Of a stretch of 12,140 nt of DNA, positions 4,831 to 12,140 are shown one piece after another (positions within the stretch are counted from its first letter, which is position 1; each line of letters opens with the position of its first letter). The position numbers and the translations under genes are program-made. The stretch comes from B1SED10-16 sp046498365 (lineage in GTDB: Bacteria > Desulfobacterota > Desulfobacteria > Desulfobacterales > Desulfosalsimonadaceae). The stretch is taken from NCBI GenBank assembly GCA_046498365.1, contig JAWOAV010000064.1, positions 1-12,140 of the forward strand, written 5' to 3'. Under the pieces are notes generated by a model. That model worked only from the letters and a program-made list of their open reading frames with translations, was not told the DNA's origin and searched no databases.

Positions 4831-7052
4831 AAAAAACGGATGCCGCCATAGACAGCCGCTCTGAAAAGGACACGGGTGCGCCGGCGCTTTCAAGGCGCAT
4901 GGAGCATATCTTCTGGCTCGCGGCCGGGCTTCTGTGCTGCCTGTTTGCCGCTGCATTCCTGTTTTTGTTTCAGGACCTGCCTGGAATCCTGCCGCTGCTG
5001 GTTTTTCTTTTTTTGCTCAACGGTTTGCTGATCGGTTTCGTCTATACCCGATTTATCCTGCCTGCCAGGCGACTGGTTGATTTCATCGTATCCGGCTACC
5101 GGGAAAAAACCGTTTCCCCGGAGGCGCTGCCGCCGGTCCCTGTTGCGTGGCTCCCGTGGTTCAACGTGGTTGCCCGGATATATGAGAAAATCGACGCGCT
5201 GGAGGCGGAACTGGCAGCGGGCAATTTCAATGAGCGTGTTGAAAAGAATCTGCTGCGGCGGTTTTCATGGGTTTTTGAAAGAAACGAAGCGCTTGCCGAG
5301 GAGCTCAAGGTCAAGAACCGTGATCTTGAAAAGGCGGTGGAAGAGCAGCAGAAAACGGCGCGGGAGCTCAAAAAGCACCGGGATCACCTGGATGACATGG
5401 TGCGGGAGCGGACCGCCGAGTTGATGAAGAGCAACCAGCAACTGGAAGCGGCCATTGAGGAAGCTCGTATTCAGGCGAGGAAAGCCGACGAGGCCAACCA
5501 GGCCAAAAGCCAGTTTCTGGCCAACGTCAGCCACGAGGTGCGAACGCCCCTGAACGCCGTCATCGGTTTTACCGACATGCTGCTCAATACGGCTTTAGAC
5601 GAGTCGCAGCTCGATTTTGCCAGGACCATAAGGACCAGCAGCGATGCGCTGCTGTCCCTGATCAATGACATCCTTGATTTCTCCAAGATAGAATCCGGGG
5701 AGCTGGCTCTTGAAAGCATCGATTTTTCCCCGGAGCTGCTGGCATATGACGTATGCGAGCTTATCCGCCCCCAGATCGGGAACAAGCCCATTGAGCTCGT
5801 TTGCAGCATTGGCGAGGATGTTCCGGCCTACCTGAAGGGAGACCCAACCCGTTTCCAGCAGGTGTTGATCAATCTTCTGACCAATGCCCCGAAATTCACC
5901 GATTCCGGTGAGATCAGCCTCAGCATCAACATTGCCGAGCGCAGGGAAGGCAGCGTTCAGGTTATTGCCGCCGTGCGGGATACCGGGATCGGTATTGACG
6001 AAGAAAAACGCACGATCATATTTGAGCCGTTTCGACAGGCCGACGGTTCCACGACGCGCAAGTACGGCGGCACCGGCCTGGGGCTTTCCATATCCCGGAA
6101 GCTTGCGCGCCTGATGAAAGGGGATATCCGGGTTGAAAGCGAACCCGACGTGGGGTCCACGTTTTATTTCACCGCGCAGCTCGAGTTGTCCGACAGGGAG
6201 GAGTCCTGGAAGGCCGTTGCCGCGCCGATATCGGGCAAGCAGGTCCTGCTGGTGGACGACAACCAGGCCAGCCTCGATATTATTAACAGTGCGTTGAAGT
6301 CCGCCAAAGTGCGGACCAGCGACCTGCGTTCCGGCATGGAGGTGGTTCCGACGCTGGAGCGCGCCATTGTGGCGGGAAATCCTTTTGAATGCTGCATTAT
6401 CGACATTCATATGCCGGGTATGAGCGGCTACGATGTTGCAAGGCAGATCCGGGCCTCCCGAAATCCTCAAATATCGGGGCTGCCGTTGATCGCCGCGTCC
6501 TATCTCATGGAGCGGGATCCGGAGCTTTTCGCCCAGGCAGGGTTTCAGCAGTCCCTGATCAAGCCGGTTCGCAGGGAGCGTCTCTTTGAGGTGGTGGCAC
6601 AGGTTTTGACCGGTGGAAGCAGCGAAGCGGCTCTGCCCGGAGACGTTAAGCGCCCGGACGGGGGCGAAACGGTTTTTTCGCAGTCATCTGTTCTGGTTGC
6701 CGAGGACAATGCGGTCAACCGGAAACTGATCGACATGATGCTGAAAAAAGCCGGCTGCCGGGTGATGCTGGCGAAAAACGGGAAGGAAGCGGTGAAAAGG
6801 TTCAGTGCTACCCCTAAGGATTTCGATCTTGTTCTTATGGATATCCAGATGCCGGAGATGGACGGTTTTGAAGCGCTCCGCGCGATCCGGGAAAAAGGGT
6901 ATTCCGATGTCCCCATCGTTGCCATGACCGCCCATGCAATGAAAGAGCACCGGGAAGAATGCCTGGCCGCCGGAATGGACGATTACATCTCCAAACCCAT
7001 CCGCAAACCGGATCTGCACAAGGTCTTGAGCCGGTTTCTTTCCCCCGCCTGA
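4827..7052 (+). CDS. Hybrid sensor histidine kinase with two receiver domains
   Basis: This 741-residue inner-membrane protein begins with two close transmembrane helices (about 28-48 and 53-75). The short gap between them leaves no room for a periplasmic sensor domain. A long coiled coil (about 145-230) leads to HisKA, with phospho-accepting His236 in FLANVSHEVRTPLNAVIGF. The HATPase domain shows an N box (Asn353), DTGIGI (385-390), FEPF (399-402) and GGTGLGL (414-420). The N box reads NLLTNAPKFT, with Pro355 where Ile or Val is usual. Receiver 1 (about 472-595) has DD 477-478, phospho-acceptor Asp526, Ser558 and Lys579. Receiver 2 (about 621-738) has ED 626-627, Asp672, Thr701 and Lys723. 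No C-terminal HPt is present, unlike ArcB or BarA, so phosphate must move to a separate HPt. The protein at 1595-1960 is the nearest candidate. It is translationally coupled to the FHA gene. The signal sensed is unknown. Confidence 0.92.
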   Translation: MKKTDAAIDSRSEKDTGAPALSRRMEHIFWLAAGLLCCLFAAAFLFLFQDLPGILPLLVFLFLLNGLLIGFVYTRFILPARRLVDFIVSGYREKTVSPEALPPVPVAWLPWFNVVARIYEKIDALEAELAAGNFNERVEKNLLRRFSWVFERNEALAEELKVKNRDLEKAVEEQQKTARELKKHRDHLDDMVRERTAELMKSNQQLEAAIEEARIQARKADEANQAKSQFLANVSHEVRTPLNAVIGFTDMLLNTALDESQLDFARTIRTSSDALLSLINDILDFSKIESGELALESIDFSPELLAYDVCELIRPQIGNKPIELVCSIGEDVPAYLKGDPTRFQQVLINLLTNAPKFTDSGEISLSINIAERREGSVQVIAAVRDTGIGIDEEKRTIIFEPFRQADGSTTRKYGGTGLGLSISRKLARLMKGDIRVESEPDVGSTFYFTAQLELSDREESWKAVAAPISGKQVLLVDDNQASLDIINSALKSAKVRTSDLRSGMEVVPTLERAIVAGNPFECCIIDIHMPGMSGYDVARQIRASRNPQISGLPLIAASYLMERDPELFAQAGFQQSLIKPVRRERLFEVVAQVLTGGSSEAALPGDVKRPDGGETVFSQSSVLVAEDNAVNRKLIDMMLKKAGCRVMLAKNGKEAVKRFSATPKDFDLVLMDIQMPEMDGFEALRAIREKGYSDVPIVAMTAHAMKEHREECLAAGMDDYISKPIRKPDLHKVLSRFLSPA

Positions 7053-7083
7053 TGCCCCGGTTTCTCTGCGATTCCGCAGGGGA

Positions 7084-7107
7084 AGGGCGCAGCCCTGAAG
7101 GCCTTTT
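7084..7107 (+). terminator. Weak possible terminator after the histidine kinase gene
   Basis: AGGGC (7084-7088) pairs with GCCCT (7092-7096) across a 3-base loop, and TTTT follows at 7104-7107. The stem is short and the T-run is 7 bases away, so support is weak. It lies between two convergent genes, where a terminator would be expected. Confidence 0.25.
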
Positions 7108-8428
7108 ACTGGAGCATATGCTGGAGAAATTCGCCTGTGGCAAGCTTCAGGCTCAGGTGGTCCAGCTGGAGCCGGTAATATACGTTTGCCATGCTTAACT
7201 CGGCCTCGTTCAAGGCCGTATCCGCATCTACCAGGTCAACAGTGGATGCGAGCCCTTCCTCGAACTTTGCGCTGACCTGCTCGTAATTGGCCCGGGCGGA
7301 ATCGACCTGGTCGTTAAGGTGCCGGATCATCTTTTTTCGTGTCTGGATATCCGCATATGCCTGGCGAACATCAAGGCGTATTTCCTGTTTTGCGCGGTTA
7401 TAGGCGGCCTGCATTTCGGATTCGGCCGCCCTTGCCTTTGCCACGTCCGCCGTGTTTTTAAAGCCGGTGAACAGGGGCAGGGAGGCGACCAGGGCAGCCT
7501 GCCAGTTGTAATCGTCCCCCTCATAAACCAGGTCCTCATCCACCATGGAATAGCTTCCTTCCACCGACAGGGAGGGAAAAAAGTCTCTCCTTTCCGCCTT
7601 CACGTTGCTTTCTGCGGCCAGCAGCCATTTTTCGGCCGCCAGCAGGTCCTGCCGGTGCTGGAACGCGTATTCAATGTAGGCGTCCACGGTGGCGTCCTCC
7701 ATTTCAATGGTTTCCGGCTCCTTCACCGAATCCGGCGGGGTCGGTATGCCCATTTCCAGGGCAAGCCGCTCCTTGGCCACGGTATAATTGTTCCGGGCCT
7801 CTTCAAGGGCTTCCATGGCCGCCGCCACCTGGACCCGGGCCCTGAGTACGGCGGTCATGTCCACCAGGCCGACCTCCTGGCGCTGGCGGGCGAGTTCAAG
7901 GTGCTGGTTGGACCGGGTCAGCTGGCTTTCCGCAATATCCGTGGACCGCCTGGCGAAAAGGACGTTGTAGAAGCTGTTGGAAACCGCGAAAAGGATCTGC
8001 TGGCGTGTTCGGTAGTCTTCATACACACCGCTTTCCGCCACATACCGGCTGGCCTGGATGCCGATGCGCAGCTTGCCGCCCTGGAAAAGCACCTGGGAGC
8101 CCTGTATGCTTGCTTCGTTGTAGTGGTCGGGACCGGTTATGCCGAGCCCCTGGTAGGTGGTTTCCTTCATCCGTATGTGCCGCCCCCGCAATTGAACCTG
8201 GGGAAACAGCGGCGATTTGGCGATCCGGATATCCTCCTTTGCCTGATCCACCCGGTGCCCCGAAGCCAGGATCTGCTCGTTGTGTCGGAGTGCGCTGTGG
8301 TATGCCTCTTCAAGGGTTACTTCCCGCTCTCCTTCGGCCCGGACATGCAGCGGAAAGGCAAAAAAAACCATCAATGAAAATACGATAAAAAACCGGCGCT
8401 TGAGCGCAGTGCCGCAAAATCGGTTCAT
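7106..8428 (-). CDS. TolC-family outer membrane efflux/secretion channel
   Basis: This is a 440-residue exported protein. Residues 1-31 form a signal peptide: basic start, hydrophobic run IVFSLMVFFAF, and likely cleavage after HVRA before EGE. The mature protein shows the twofold repeated outer-membrane efflux protein pattern. The first repeat begins VTLEEAYHSALRHN and includes a beta-strand section with VLFQGGKLRIGI. The second has LPLFTGFKNTADVAKARA, and each is followed by long coiled-coil helices (AYADIQTRKK, VSAKFEEGLAS). Length is typical. Trimers form a beta-barrel in the outer membrane plus a periplasmic tunnel and need a periplasmic adaptor and an inner-membrane pump. Neither lies in this window, so the transported substrate cannot be inferred. 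An AAGGGA sits about 8 bases before the ATG. The gene follows moaA on the same strand after 206 bases and is convergent with the histidine kinase gene. Confidence 0.92.
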   Translation of the reverse strand: MNRFCGTALKRRFFIVFSLMVFFAFPLHVRAEGEREVTLEEAYHSALRHNEQILASGHRVDQAKEDIRIAKSPLFPQVQLRGRHIRMKETTYQGLGITGPDHYNEASIQGSQVLFQGGKLRIGIQASRYVAESGVYEDYRTRQQILFAVSNSFYNVLFARRSTDIAESQLTRSNQHLELARQRQEVGLVDMTAVLRARVQVAAAMEALEEARNNYTVAKERLALEMGIPTPPDSVKEPETIEMEDATVDAYIEYAFQHRQDLLAAEKWLLAAESNVKAERRDFFPSLSVEGSYSMVDEDLVYEGDDYNWQAALVASLPLFTGFKNTADVAKARAAESEMQAAYNRAKQEIRLDVRQAYADIQTRKKMIRHLNDQVDSARANYEQVSAKFEEGLASTVDLVDADTALNEAELSMANVYYRLQLDHLSLKLATGEFLQHMLQ

Positions 8429-8488
8429 AAGAAATCCCTTTGCCGTACCTGTCGTTGGTTGTTTTTTTTTCTTTCGAGTGGTTCAAAG

Positions 8489-8517
8489 ATTATCCTTAGC
8501 GTGTTTTGACGATTCCA
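8489..8517 (-). promoter_or_regulatory. Possible promoter of the TolC-family gene
   Basis: On the minus strand, GATAAT (8494-8489) matches the -10 consensus at five of six positions. It is 17 bases from a weak TGGAAT (8517-8512). The predicted start is about 50 bases before the gene. The rest of the 206-base gap (8429-8634) shows no gene, strong hairpin or riboswitch that I can recognise. Confidence 0.3.
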
Positions 8518-8634
8518 TCAACTATTGATTGGGTCCTGCGGAGGAAATTTACGGAGAGATACCCGTGGACGCACTGCGTCATCGGCATCGCGCCCGCAGG
8601 GTTCACCGGAATCTTTTCTGCAGATTTGTAAAAC

Positions 8635-9648
8635 CTATCCCCCGATGGCAAACATTCGGGCGCCGCACGTGCCATCCAGATCGGTTTGACCTTTTTCCAG
8701 GGGTTTTTTCTCGACCGCTGCCACAATCACGCGGGCCAGTTCGGTATCGGTGGCATTGTTGCGAAGAGGGGTTTTTATGTCGGTTACGACATTGGACAAC
8801 AGGCAGCTGCGAAGCCATCCGTCGGACGTGAGCCGGAGCCGGTTGCACCACTTGCAGAAATGATGGGTTACCGGGCTGATAAAGCCGATTTCGCCCGGTG
8901 CGCCCTTTATGCGATACCGTGCGGCAGGGCCCTGGCGGCGGTTCGCCCCGCAGTCTTCCAGCTCCCCCAGGGGGGCGATGATCGACCGGATATCGGTTTC
9001 TGTAAGGGGGGGGGAGGCATCCGCGAGCCCGGGGCCGAAATAGGGCATCTGCTCAATGAAACGGACGTGAAAGGGGTACCGGAGCGTCAGGGCCGCCAGA
9101 TCGGTTAATTCTCCGTCATTTATTCCCCGGAGTGCCACCACGTTGATTTTGATCGGTGAAAAGCCCTTTTCCAGGGCTGCAGAAATGGCGGACCATACCC
9201 GCTCAAAGCCGTTGTAGCCGGTTATTTTCGCGTATTTTTGTGGATTCAGGGTATCGAGGCTGATGTTCAGGCGTTTTATGCCGATACCACGGAGGTGGTC
9301 CAGGTGTTTTTCCAGTACGATGCCGTTGGTGGTCAGGGAGATGTCCTTTATGCCGGCGATCCCGGTCAGTTGTTCCAGAAACGCATCAACCCCTTTTCTC
9401 ACGAGGGGTTCGCCGCCTGTTATCCGGAGCTTTGTAATGCCCAGTGCGGCGCCGATCCGTGCGATTCTCGTAATTTCCTCGTATCGCAGAATGGCGGCGT
9501 GGGGGAGTTTCTGTACCCGGCCCCGGGGGGTGCAATATATGCACCTCAGGTTGCACCGGTCCGTGATGGAAATCCGCAGGTAGTTGATATGCCGTTTATA
9601 GGTATCTTCAAGCCGGCCGTCGGGCAGGCATTCGGCGCTTCGGGTCAT
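8635..9648 (-). CDS. moaA: GTP 3',8-cyclase MoaA (molybdenum cofactor biosynthesis)
   Basis: This radical-SAM enzyme converts GTP to 3',8-cyclo-7,8-dihydro-GTP, the first step of molybdopterin synthesis. From the ATG at 9648 it has 337 residues, normal for the family. The N-terminal cluster motif CNLRCIYC gives Cys32, Cys36 and Cys39. The SAM-binding region includes ITGGEPLVRKG and SLTTNGI. The C-terminal second cluster has Cys265, Cys268 and Cys282 (FCKWCNRLRLTSDGWLRSC). The protein ends in the characteristic Gly-Gly tail (AIGG). The frame is open to 9732, but the extra 28 codons are non-homologous and lie inside gpgS. The 9648 ATG overlaps the gpgS stop by 4 bases (ATGA), so I chose it. No other molybdopterin gene is in the window; the remaining steps must be encoded elsewhere. 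It is the last gene of the overlapping M20-gpgS-moaA run. Confidence 0.95.
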   Translation of the reverse strand: MTRSAECLPDGRLEDTYKRHINYLRISITDRCNLRCIYCTPRGRVQKLPHAAILRYEEITRIARIGAALGITKLRITGGEPLVRKGVDAFLEQLTGIAGIKDISLTTNGIVLEKHLDHLRGIGIKRLNISLDTLNPQKYAKITGYNGFERVWSAISAALEKGFSPIKINVVALRGINDGELTDLAALTLRYPFHVRFIEQMPYFGPGLADASPPLTETDIRSIIAPLGELEDCGANRRQGPAARYRIKGAPGEIGFISPVTHHFCKWCNRLRLTSDGWLRSCLLSNVVTDIKTPLRNNATDTELARVIVAAVEKKPLEKGQTDLDGTCGARMFAIGG

Positions 9649-10637
9649 CGGTGATAATCGTCCGGTATGTTGAATTTCTGCCTGTATTCGGGTATGTCGA
9701 TAATCGGGGGGCGCTCGTGCCCCTCGATGCAAAACAGTTCTTCCTGGTAATGTCCGGGTACTTTCTGGTACTGAATCAATTCATTATACACCTTCTGCCG
9801 GATTTCCACCAGGCCATAATTTTCAATTCGCTTGAGAAATGTTTTCATGATCACGAAAGCCATTTTCCCGAGCGCCTTGGTGTCCTGGTTCCGGTGAACC
9901 CGTTTGTCGAGGTCCACCTGGGCGATCACGTCGATGCCCCATTTGTCATAAATATCCAGGATCAAACTGGTTTCTATACCGTACCCGATGGGGAAGGGGA
10001 TCGTTTCCAGGATGTCGCGGAAAGCGGCATATTCGCCGGAAAGGGGCTGCAGAATCTGCGTCAGCTCCGGATAAAAGAGCGAGAAGACAGGGCGGATCAC
10101 CAGTTCCGTGACCCGTCCCCCTCCGGTCGGACGGATCCTTGCGTCTTCCCCGGCAAGGGGGCGGTCGTAAAACGCTTTCACGTATTTGATGTGGTCATAC
10201 ATCAGCAGCGGCCCCAGGAGGGCATAGGCGAAACGGTGGTGGATATTGGTAATATCGGCATCCAGATAGATGATGATATCCCCCTTTGCCACGTAGAGGG
10301 CTTTCCACAGGTTCTCCCCCTTGCCTTTGAAAACCGGCAGGTTCGGCAGGATATCATTTGCGGCATGCACGTTCGCGCCGTAGTCGGCCGCAACCTCGCA
10401 GGTGTTGTCCGTGGACCCCGAATCCACCACGACGATTTCGTCAAGGAGCGGATACCGGGTCATCAGTTCGGACTTCATGATAACGATTTGCTTGCCGATG
10501 GTTTTTTCTTCGTTGAGCGTGGGCAGGCATAGGGAGACGCTGATTTCCTTCTGTTCCTTTTTTTTGACGAGTTTCCCGATATCCTTGAATTTCGAGTGAT
10601 GAAAGGTGTTTTTTCGCAGCCAGCTGTCACTTGACAT
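9645..10637 (-). CDS. gpgS: Glucosyl-3-phosphoglycerate synthase (GT81)
   Basis: GpgS transfers glucose from a nucleotide sugar to 3-phosphoglycerate. It makes glucosyl-3-phosphoglycerate, the precursor of the compatible solute glucosylglycerate. The 330-residue protein carries the family's hallmarks. These include the N-terminal WLRKNTFHHSKFKDI (6-20), CLPTLNEEKTIG (37-48), VVDSGSTDNT (70-79) and KGENLWKAL (106-114). The metal-binding motif YLDADI lies at 124-129 (DAD 126-128). LLGPLL (140-145), KAFYDRP (154-160), GGGRVTEL (172-179), QPLSGEYA (197-204) and QVDLDKRVHRNQ (240-251) follow. No signal peptide or membrane segment, so it is cytosolic. AAGGGG lies 7 bases before the ATG. The start overlaps the upstream M20 gene by 11 bases and the stop overlaps moaA by 4. 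The usual partner phosphatase (GpgP) is not recognisable in the window. The role in osmotic or nitrogen stress is family knowledge, not shown here. Confidence 0.92.
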   Translation of the reverse strand: MSSDSWLRKNTFHHSKFKDIGKLVKKKEQKEISVSLCLPTLNEEKTIGKQIVIMKSELMTRYPLLDEIVVVDSGSTDNTCEVAADYGANVHAANDILPNLPVFKGKGENLWKALYVAKGDIIIYLDADITNIHHRFAYALLGPLLMYDHIKYVKAFYDRPLAGEDARIRPTGGGRVTELVIRPVFSLFYPELTQILQPLSGEYAAFRDILETIPFPIGYGIETSLILDIYDKWGIDVIAQVDLDKRVHRNQDTKALGKMAFVIMKTFLKRIENYGLVEIRQKVYNELIQYQKVPGHYQEELFCIEGHERPPIIDIPEYRQKFNIPDDYHR

Positions 10638-11796
10638 CGCACAACCCCTTGTCGATGGCCAGAAGCAGCCCGATTATCTGCGCGATTCCGGTAAACATGG
10701 GATTGATCCGCATGGTTGCATTGGCCAGGTGCGCGTTTTTACCGGTGGTCATGCCCAGGGTCACGGCGGGGATATTTCTGGACAGAAATACCGACAACTC
10801 CGATTCGCTCGATTCGCTGACAGGTTTCAGACCGAGGCTTTTCATTATCGCCACGGTGCATTTGACCAGCGGGTGGCCGTATTTCAGGGCGGCGGCGTTT
10901 TGAACGGTAATGGTTTCGAGTTTCAGTGTCACGGAGTGTTCATGTCCCACGCCCTCCACAATGTCTTCTATTTTTTCGTAGACCTCTTTGACCATTTCGT
11001 CGGAGTCGCTCTGGATTTCAAAGCCCAGGCGGGCCTGGACAGGAATTTCGCCGTGCTTGTGGCCGCCGGTTATCTTCCCGATGATGATGCGGCAGCGGGG
11101 ACGCTGGGGCAGGTTGATGCCGAGCAGTTCGTTGATCACCTCATTTAAGATCAAGATGGCGTTGGGCTTGTATTTTTCCGTGAAAAAATGGCGGGTCGCC
11201 AGGATGTCGCATGAAATTTCGCCGCGGATGATTCCCTCGGAATAGTAATTGAAATGCCCGAGCACCTGCCCCTCAATGATGATGCCGCTGCGGATGGGGC
11301 GCGACCAGGTATTCAGCAGGTGGCGAATGCCCCGCAGGTTCCCCCTGCCGATGGACTGGGTGACCCCCGCAAGCACGATATCAGAGGAAAAAGAAATTTT
11401 GAGATGCCGAAAAATCAGGGGAAGAGAGGCCAATATCCCGATGGACACCGTGTTGTCGAGGATGCCGGGGCCGGTAATGGCGTTTTTCCGGACGATGTAG
11501 TTGTGCTCCACGTCGTCCCCGGAATATATCGTATCCAGGTGGGCCGTCAGAAAAATCGGATCATGGTTTTTCCCGTCTTTCCCCTTGATGATGCCTATGG
11601 CGTTTTTCAGCTGGTCTTTGCCGCATTCGTCCACCGCGGCGCACGCGAGCCGTTCCAGGAAGATATCCGCCCTTGCGTCTTCATCGAACGTCGGGCCGGG
11701 CACCTGCCCGATAAGGACAATGTTGGAAATGACCGTTTCTTTTATCGCCTGCACCTGGTCGACGAAAAACGGCAGTTTTTTCAATATGTCATCCAT
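10627..11796 (-). CDS. M20-family metallohydrolase-like protein with altered catalytic Glu pair
   Basis: From the ATG at 11796 the protein has 389 residues, normal for M20 peptidases. These are two-zinc amidohydrolases acting on peptides or N-acyl groups. The start fits the family pattern (MDDILKKLPFFVDQVQAIKE, then IGQVPGPTFDE). Metal-site motifs are LTAHLDT (His86, Asp88), GPGILDNT (Asp114), IIIEG (Glu175) and NAHLANA (His356). The expected VGEEGLGDLRG catalytic-base and ligand motif reads VTQSIGRGNLRG, with Gln147-Ser148 in place of Glu-Glu. Hydrolysis may therefore be lost or changed. No signal peptide, so probably cytosolic. The frame stays open upstream for another 113 codons to an ATG at 12135 and on to the window edge, adding an unrelated domain (separate entry). 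I prefer 11796 because homology begins there, although its ribosome binding site (GGGGA about 12 bases away) is weak. It overlaps gpgS by 11 bases. Substrate unknown. Confidence 0.75.
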   Translation of the reverse strand: MDDILKKLPFFVDQVQAIKETVISNIVLIGQVPGPTFDEDARADIFLERLACAAVDECGKDQLKNAIGIIKGKDGKNHDPIFLTAHLDTIYSGDDVEHNYIVRKNAITGPGILDNTVSIGILASLPLIFRHLKISFSSDIVLAGVTQSIGRGNLRGIRHLLNTWSRPIRSGIIIEGQVLGHFNYYSEGIIRGEISCDILATRHFFTEKYKPNAILILNEVINELLGINLPQRPRCRIIIGKITGGHKHGEIPVQARLGFEIQSDSDEMVKEVYEKIEDIVEGVGHEHSVTLKLETITVQNAAALKYGHPLVKCTVAIMKSLGLKPVSESSESELSVFLSRNIPAVTLGMTTGKNAHLANATMRINPMFTGIAQIIGLLLAIDKGLCDVK

Positions 11797-12140
11797 GGCC
11801 AAACAATCCCCGCTCGCTAAACCGACTTTACCATAAGATAATATAGGGCTTTGCGAAAAGGATGTCACAAAAACCCGTATCCGGTATACATTTATTTCAG
11901 TCATATCTATTGTTTCTGAGAAAGAGAGGCTTATGGTGTCACCCGGTTTGAAGTCGCTACTGAAAGTTTCGTTAACAGCCGGGCTGCCATTGACTATATA
12001 TGACATGGAGATCTCATCAATTGTATCCCGGCCCAGGTTGCTCAGTTCCACGGATATTGTCTCGTTACTGTAATTTTTACCCTCCTCCGGTGAGATTATT
12101 TTGTTAAGGTGAACAGCTGACTGTATGAACGACATCGTGG
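11797..12140 (-). CDS. CARDB-like beta-sandwich surface-protein fragment, in frame with the M20 gene
   Basis: The minus-strand frame of the M20 gene is open to the window edge and encodes about 113 extra residues from the ATG at 12135. Residues 1-92 have the look of an extracellular CARDB/MAM-type beta-sandwich module: IISPEEGKNYSNETISVELSNLG, SYIVNGSPAVNETFS, FKPGDTISLSF and YRIRVFVTS. Here a pro-gly strand turn and a 'sYtvNGg..v.Et' core stand out, as in repeated domains of secreted Bacteroidota-type proteins. The domain breaks off near residue 92. About 20 unrelated residues (about 11797-11860) then lead to the M20 start. No signal peptide is visible, and the true start probably lies beyond the right edge. 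This is either the tail of a larger gene fused by rearrangement or an assembly join. The stretch looks richer in A and T than the neighbouring genes. Domain call is tentative. Confidence 0.45.

Noticed and set aside
7067..7080. Hairpin CTGCG-ATTC-CGCAG between the histidine kinase and TolC-family genes
   Set aside because: Only five base pairs and no T-run on either strand, so not supportable as a terminator.
7319..8377. Plus-strand open frame of 352 codons opposite the TolC-family gene
   Set aside because: The minus strand has a signal peptide and full TolC-family repeats. The plus frame has His/Gly/Phe-rich composition typical of a shadow.
8429..8634. Possible molybdenum-cofactor riboswitch or small RNA in the moaA-tolC gap
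   Set aside because: The gap is downstream of moaA, not in its leader, and I see no conserved riboswitch structure.
9649..9732. Upstream extension of MoaA to the ATG at 9732
   Set aside because: The 28 extra residues have no MoaA homology and lie inside gpgS. The 4-base ATGA overlap at 9648 is the natural start.
9651..10532. Plus-strand open frame of 293 codons opposite gpgS
   Set aside because: GpgS motifs on the minus strand are unambiguous and the plus frame shows no domain.

Overview
The window reads like a chromosomal segment of a Gram-negative, probably deltaproteobacterial (Desulfobacterota-type) organism. The grounds are a TolC-family outer-membrane channel, a hybrid histidine kinase with separate FHA and HPt proteins, a Hanks-type kinase, and a glucosyl-3-phosphoglycerate synthase. 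An intergenic palindrome with tips reading GTAAAAAGTC also resembles dispersed repeats I associate with that group. The taxonomic call is inference; no rRNA or marker gene is present. I see no tRNA, rRNA or CRISPR array, and no transposase gene.

Layout. Positions 1-199 hold the start of a minus-strand gene with a phospholipase-D-like N-terminus that runs off the left edge. It abuts a plus-strand mannose-1-phosphate guanylyltransferase (manC) that has lost its first ~65-70 residues, including the nucleotide-binding signature. Next come a small HPt phosphotransfer protein (+) and, convergent with it, a large divergent Ser/Thr-type protein kinase (-). A 368-base divergent intergenic region carries a good sigma70-like promoter and a 151-base MITE-like palindromic element. 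It leads into an FHA-domain protein and a hybrid histidine kinase (both +, overlapping by 4 bases). The remaining genes are on the minus strand. In transcription order they are an M20-type metallohydrolase, gpgS, moaA (an overlapping operon) and, after a 206-base gap, a TolC-family outer-membrane protein.

How the genes may work together. From ~1.6 to 7.05 kb the genes form a signalling neighbourhood: HPt, Ser/Thr kinase, FHA reader, and a hybrid sensor kinase with two receivers but no HPt of its own. The HPt protein could complete that kinase's phosphorelay, and the FHA protein could link Ser/Thr phosphorylation to it. The 8.6-11.8 kb operon joins a compatible-solute enzyme (GpgS), a molybdenum-cofactor enzyme (MoaA) and an M20-like protein whose catalytic Glu-Glu pair is replaced.

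Both ends look like rearrangement or assembly joins. On the left, truncated manC meets an unrelated antisense gene. On the right, a CARDB-like surface-protein fragment is fused in frame to the M20 gene. Either real recombination or a chimeric assembly could explain this.
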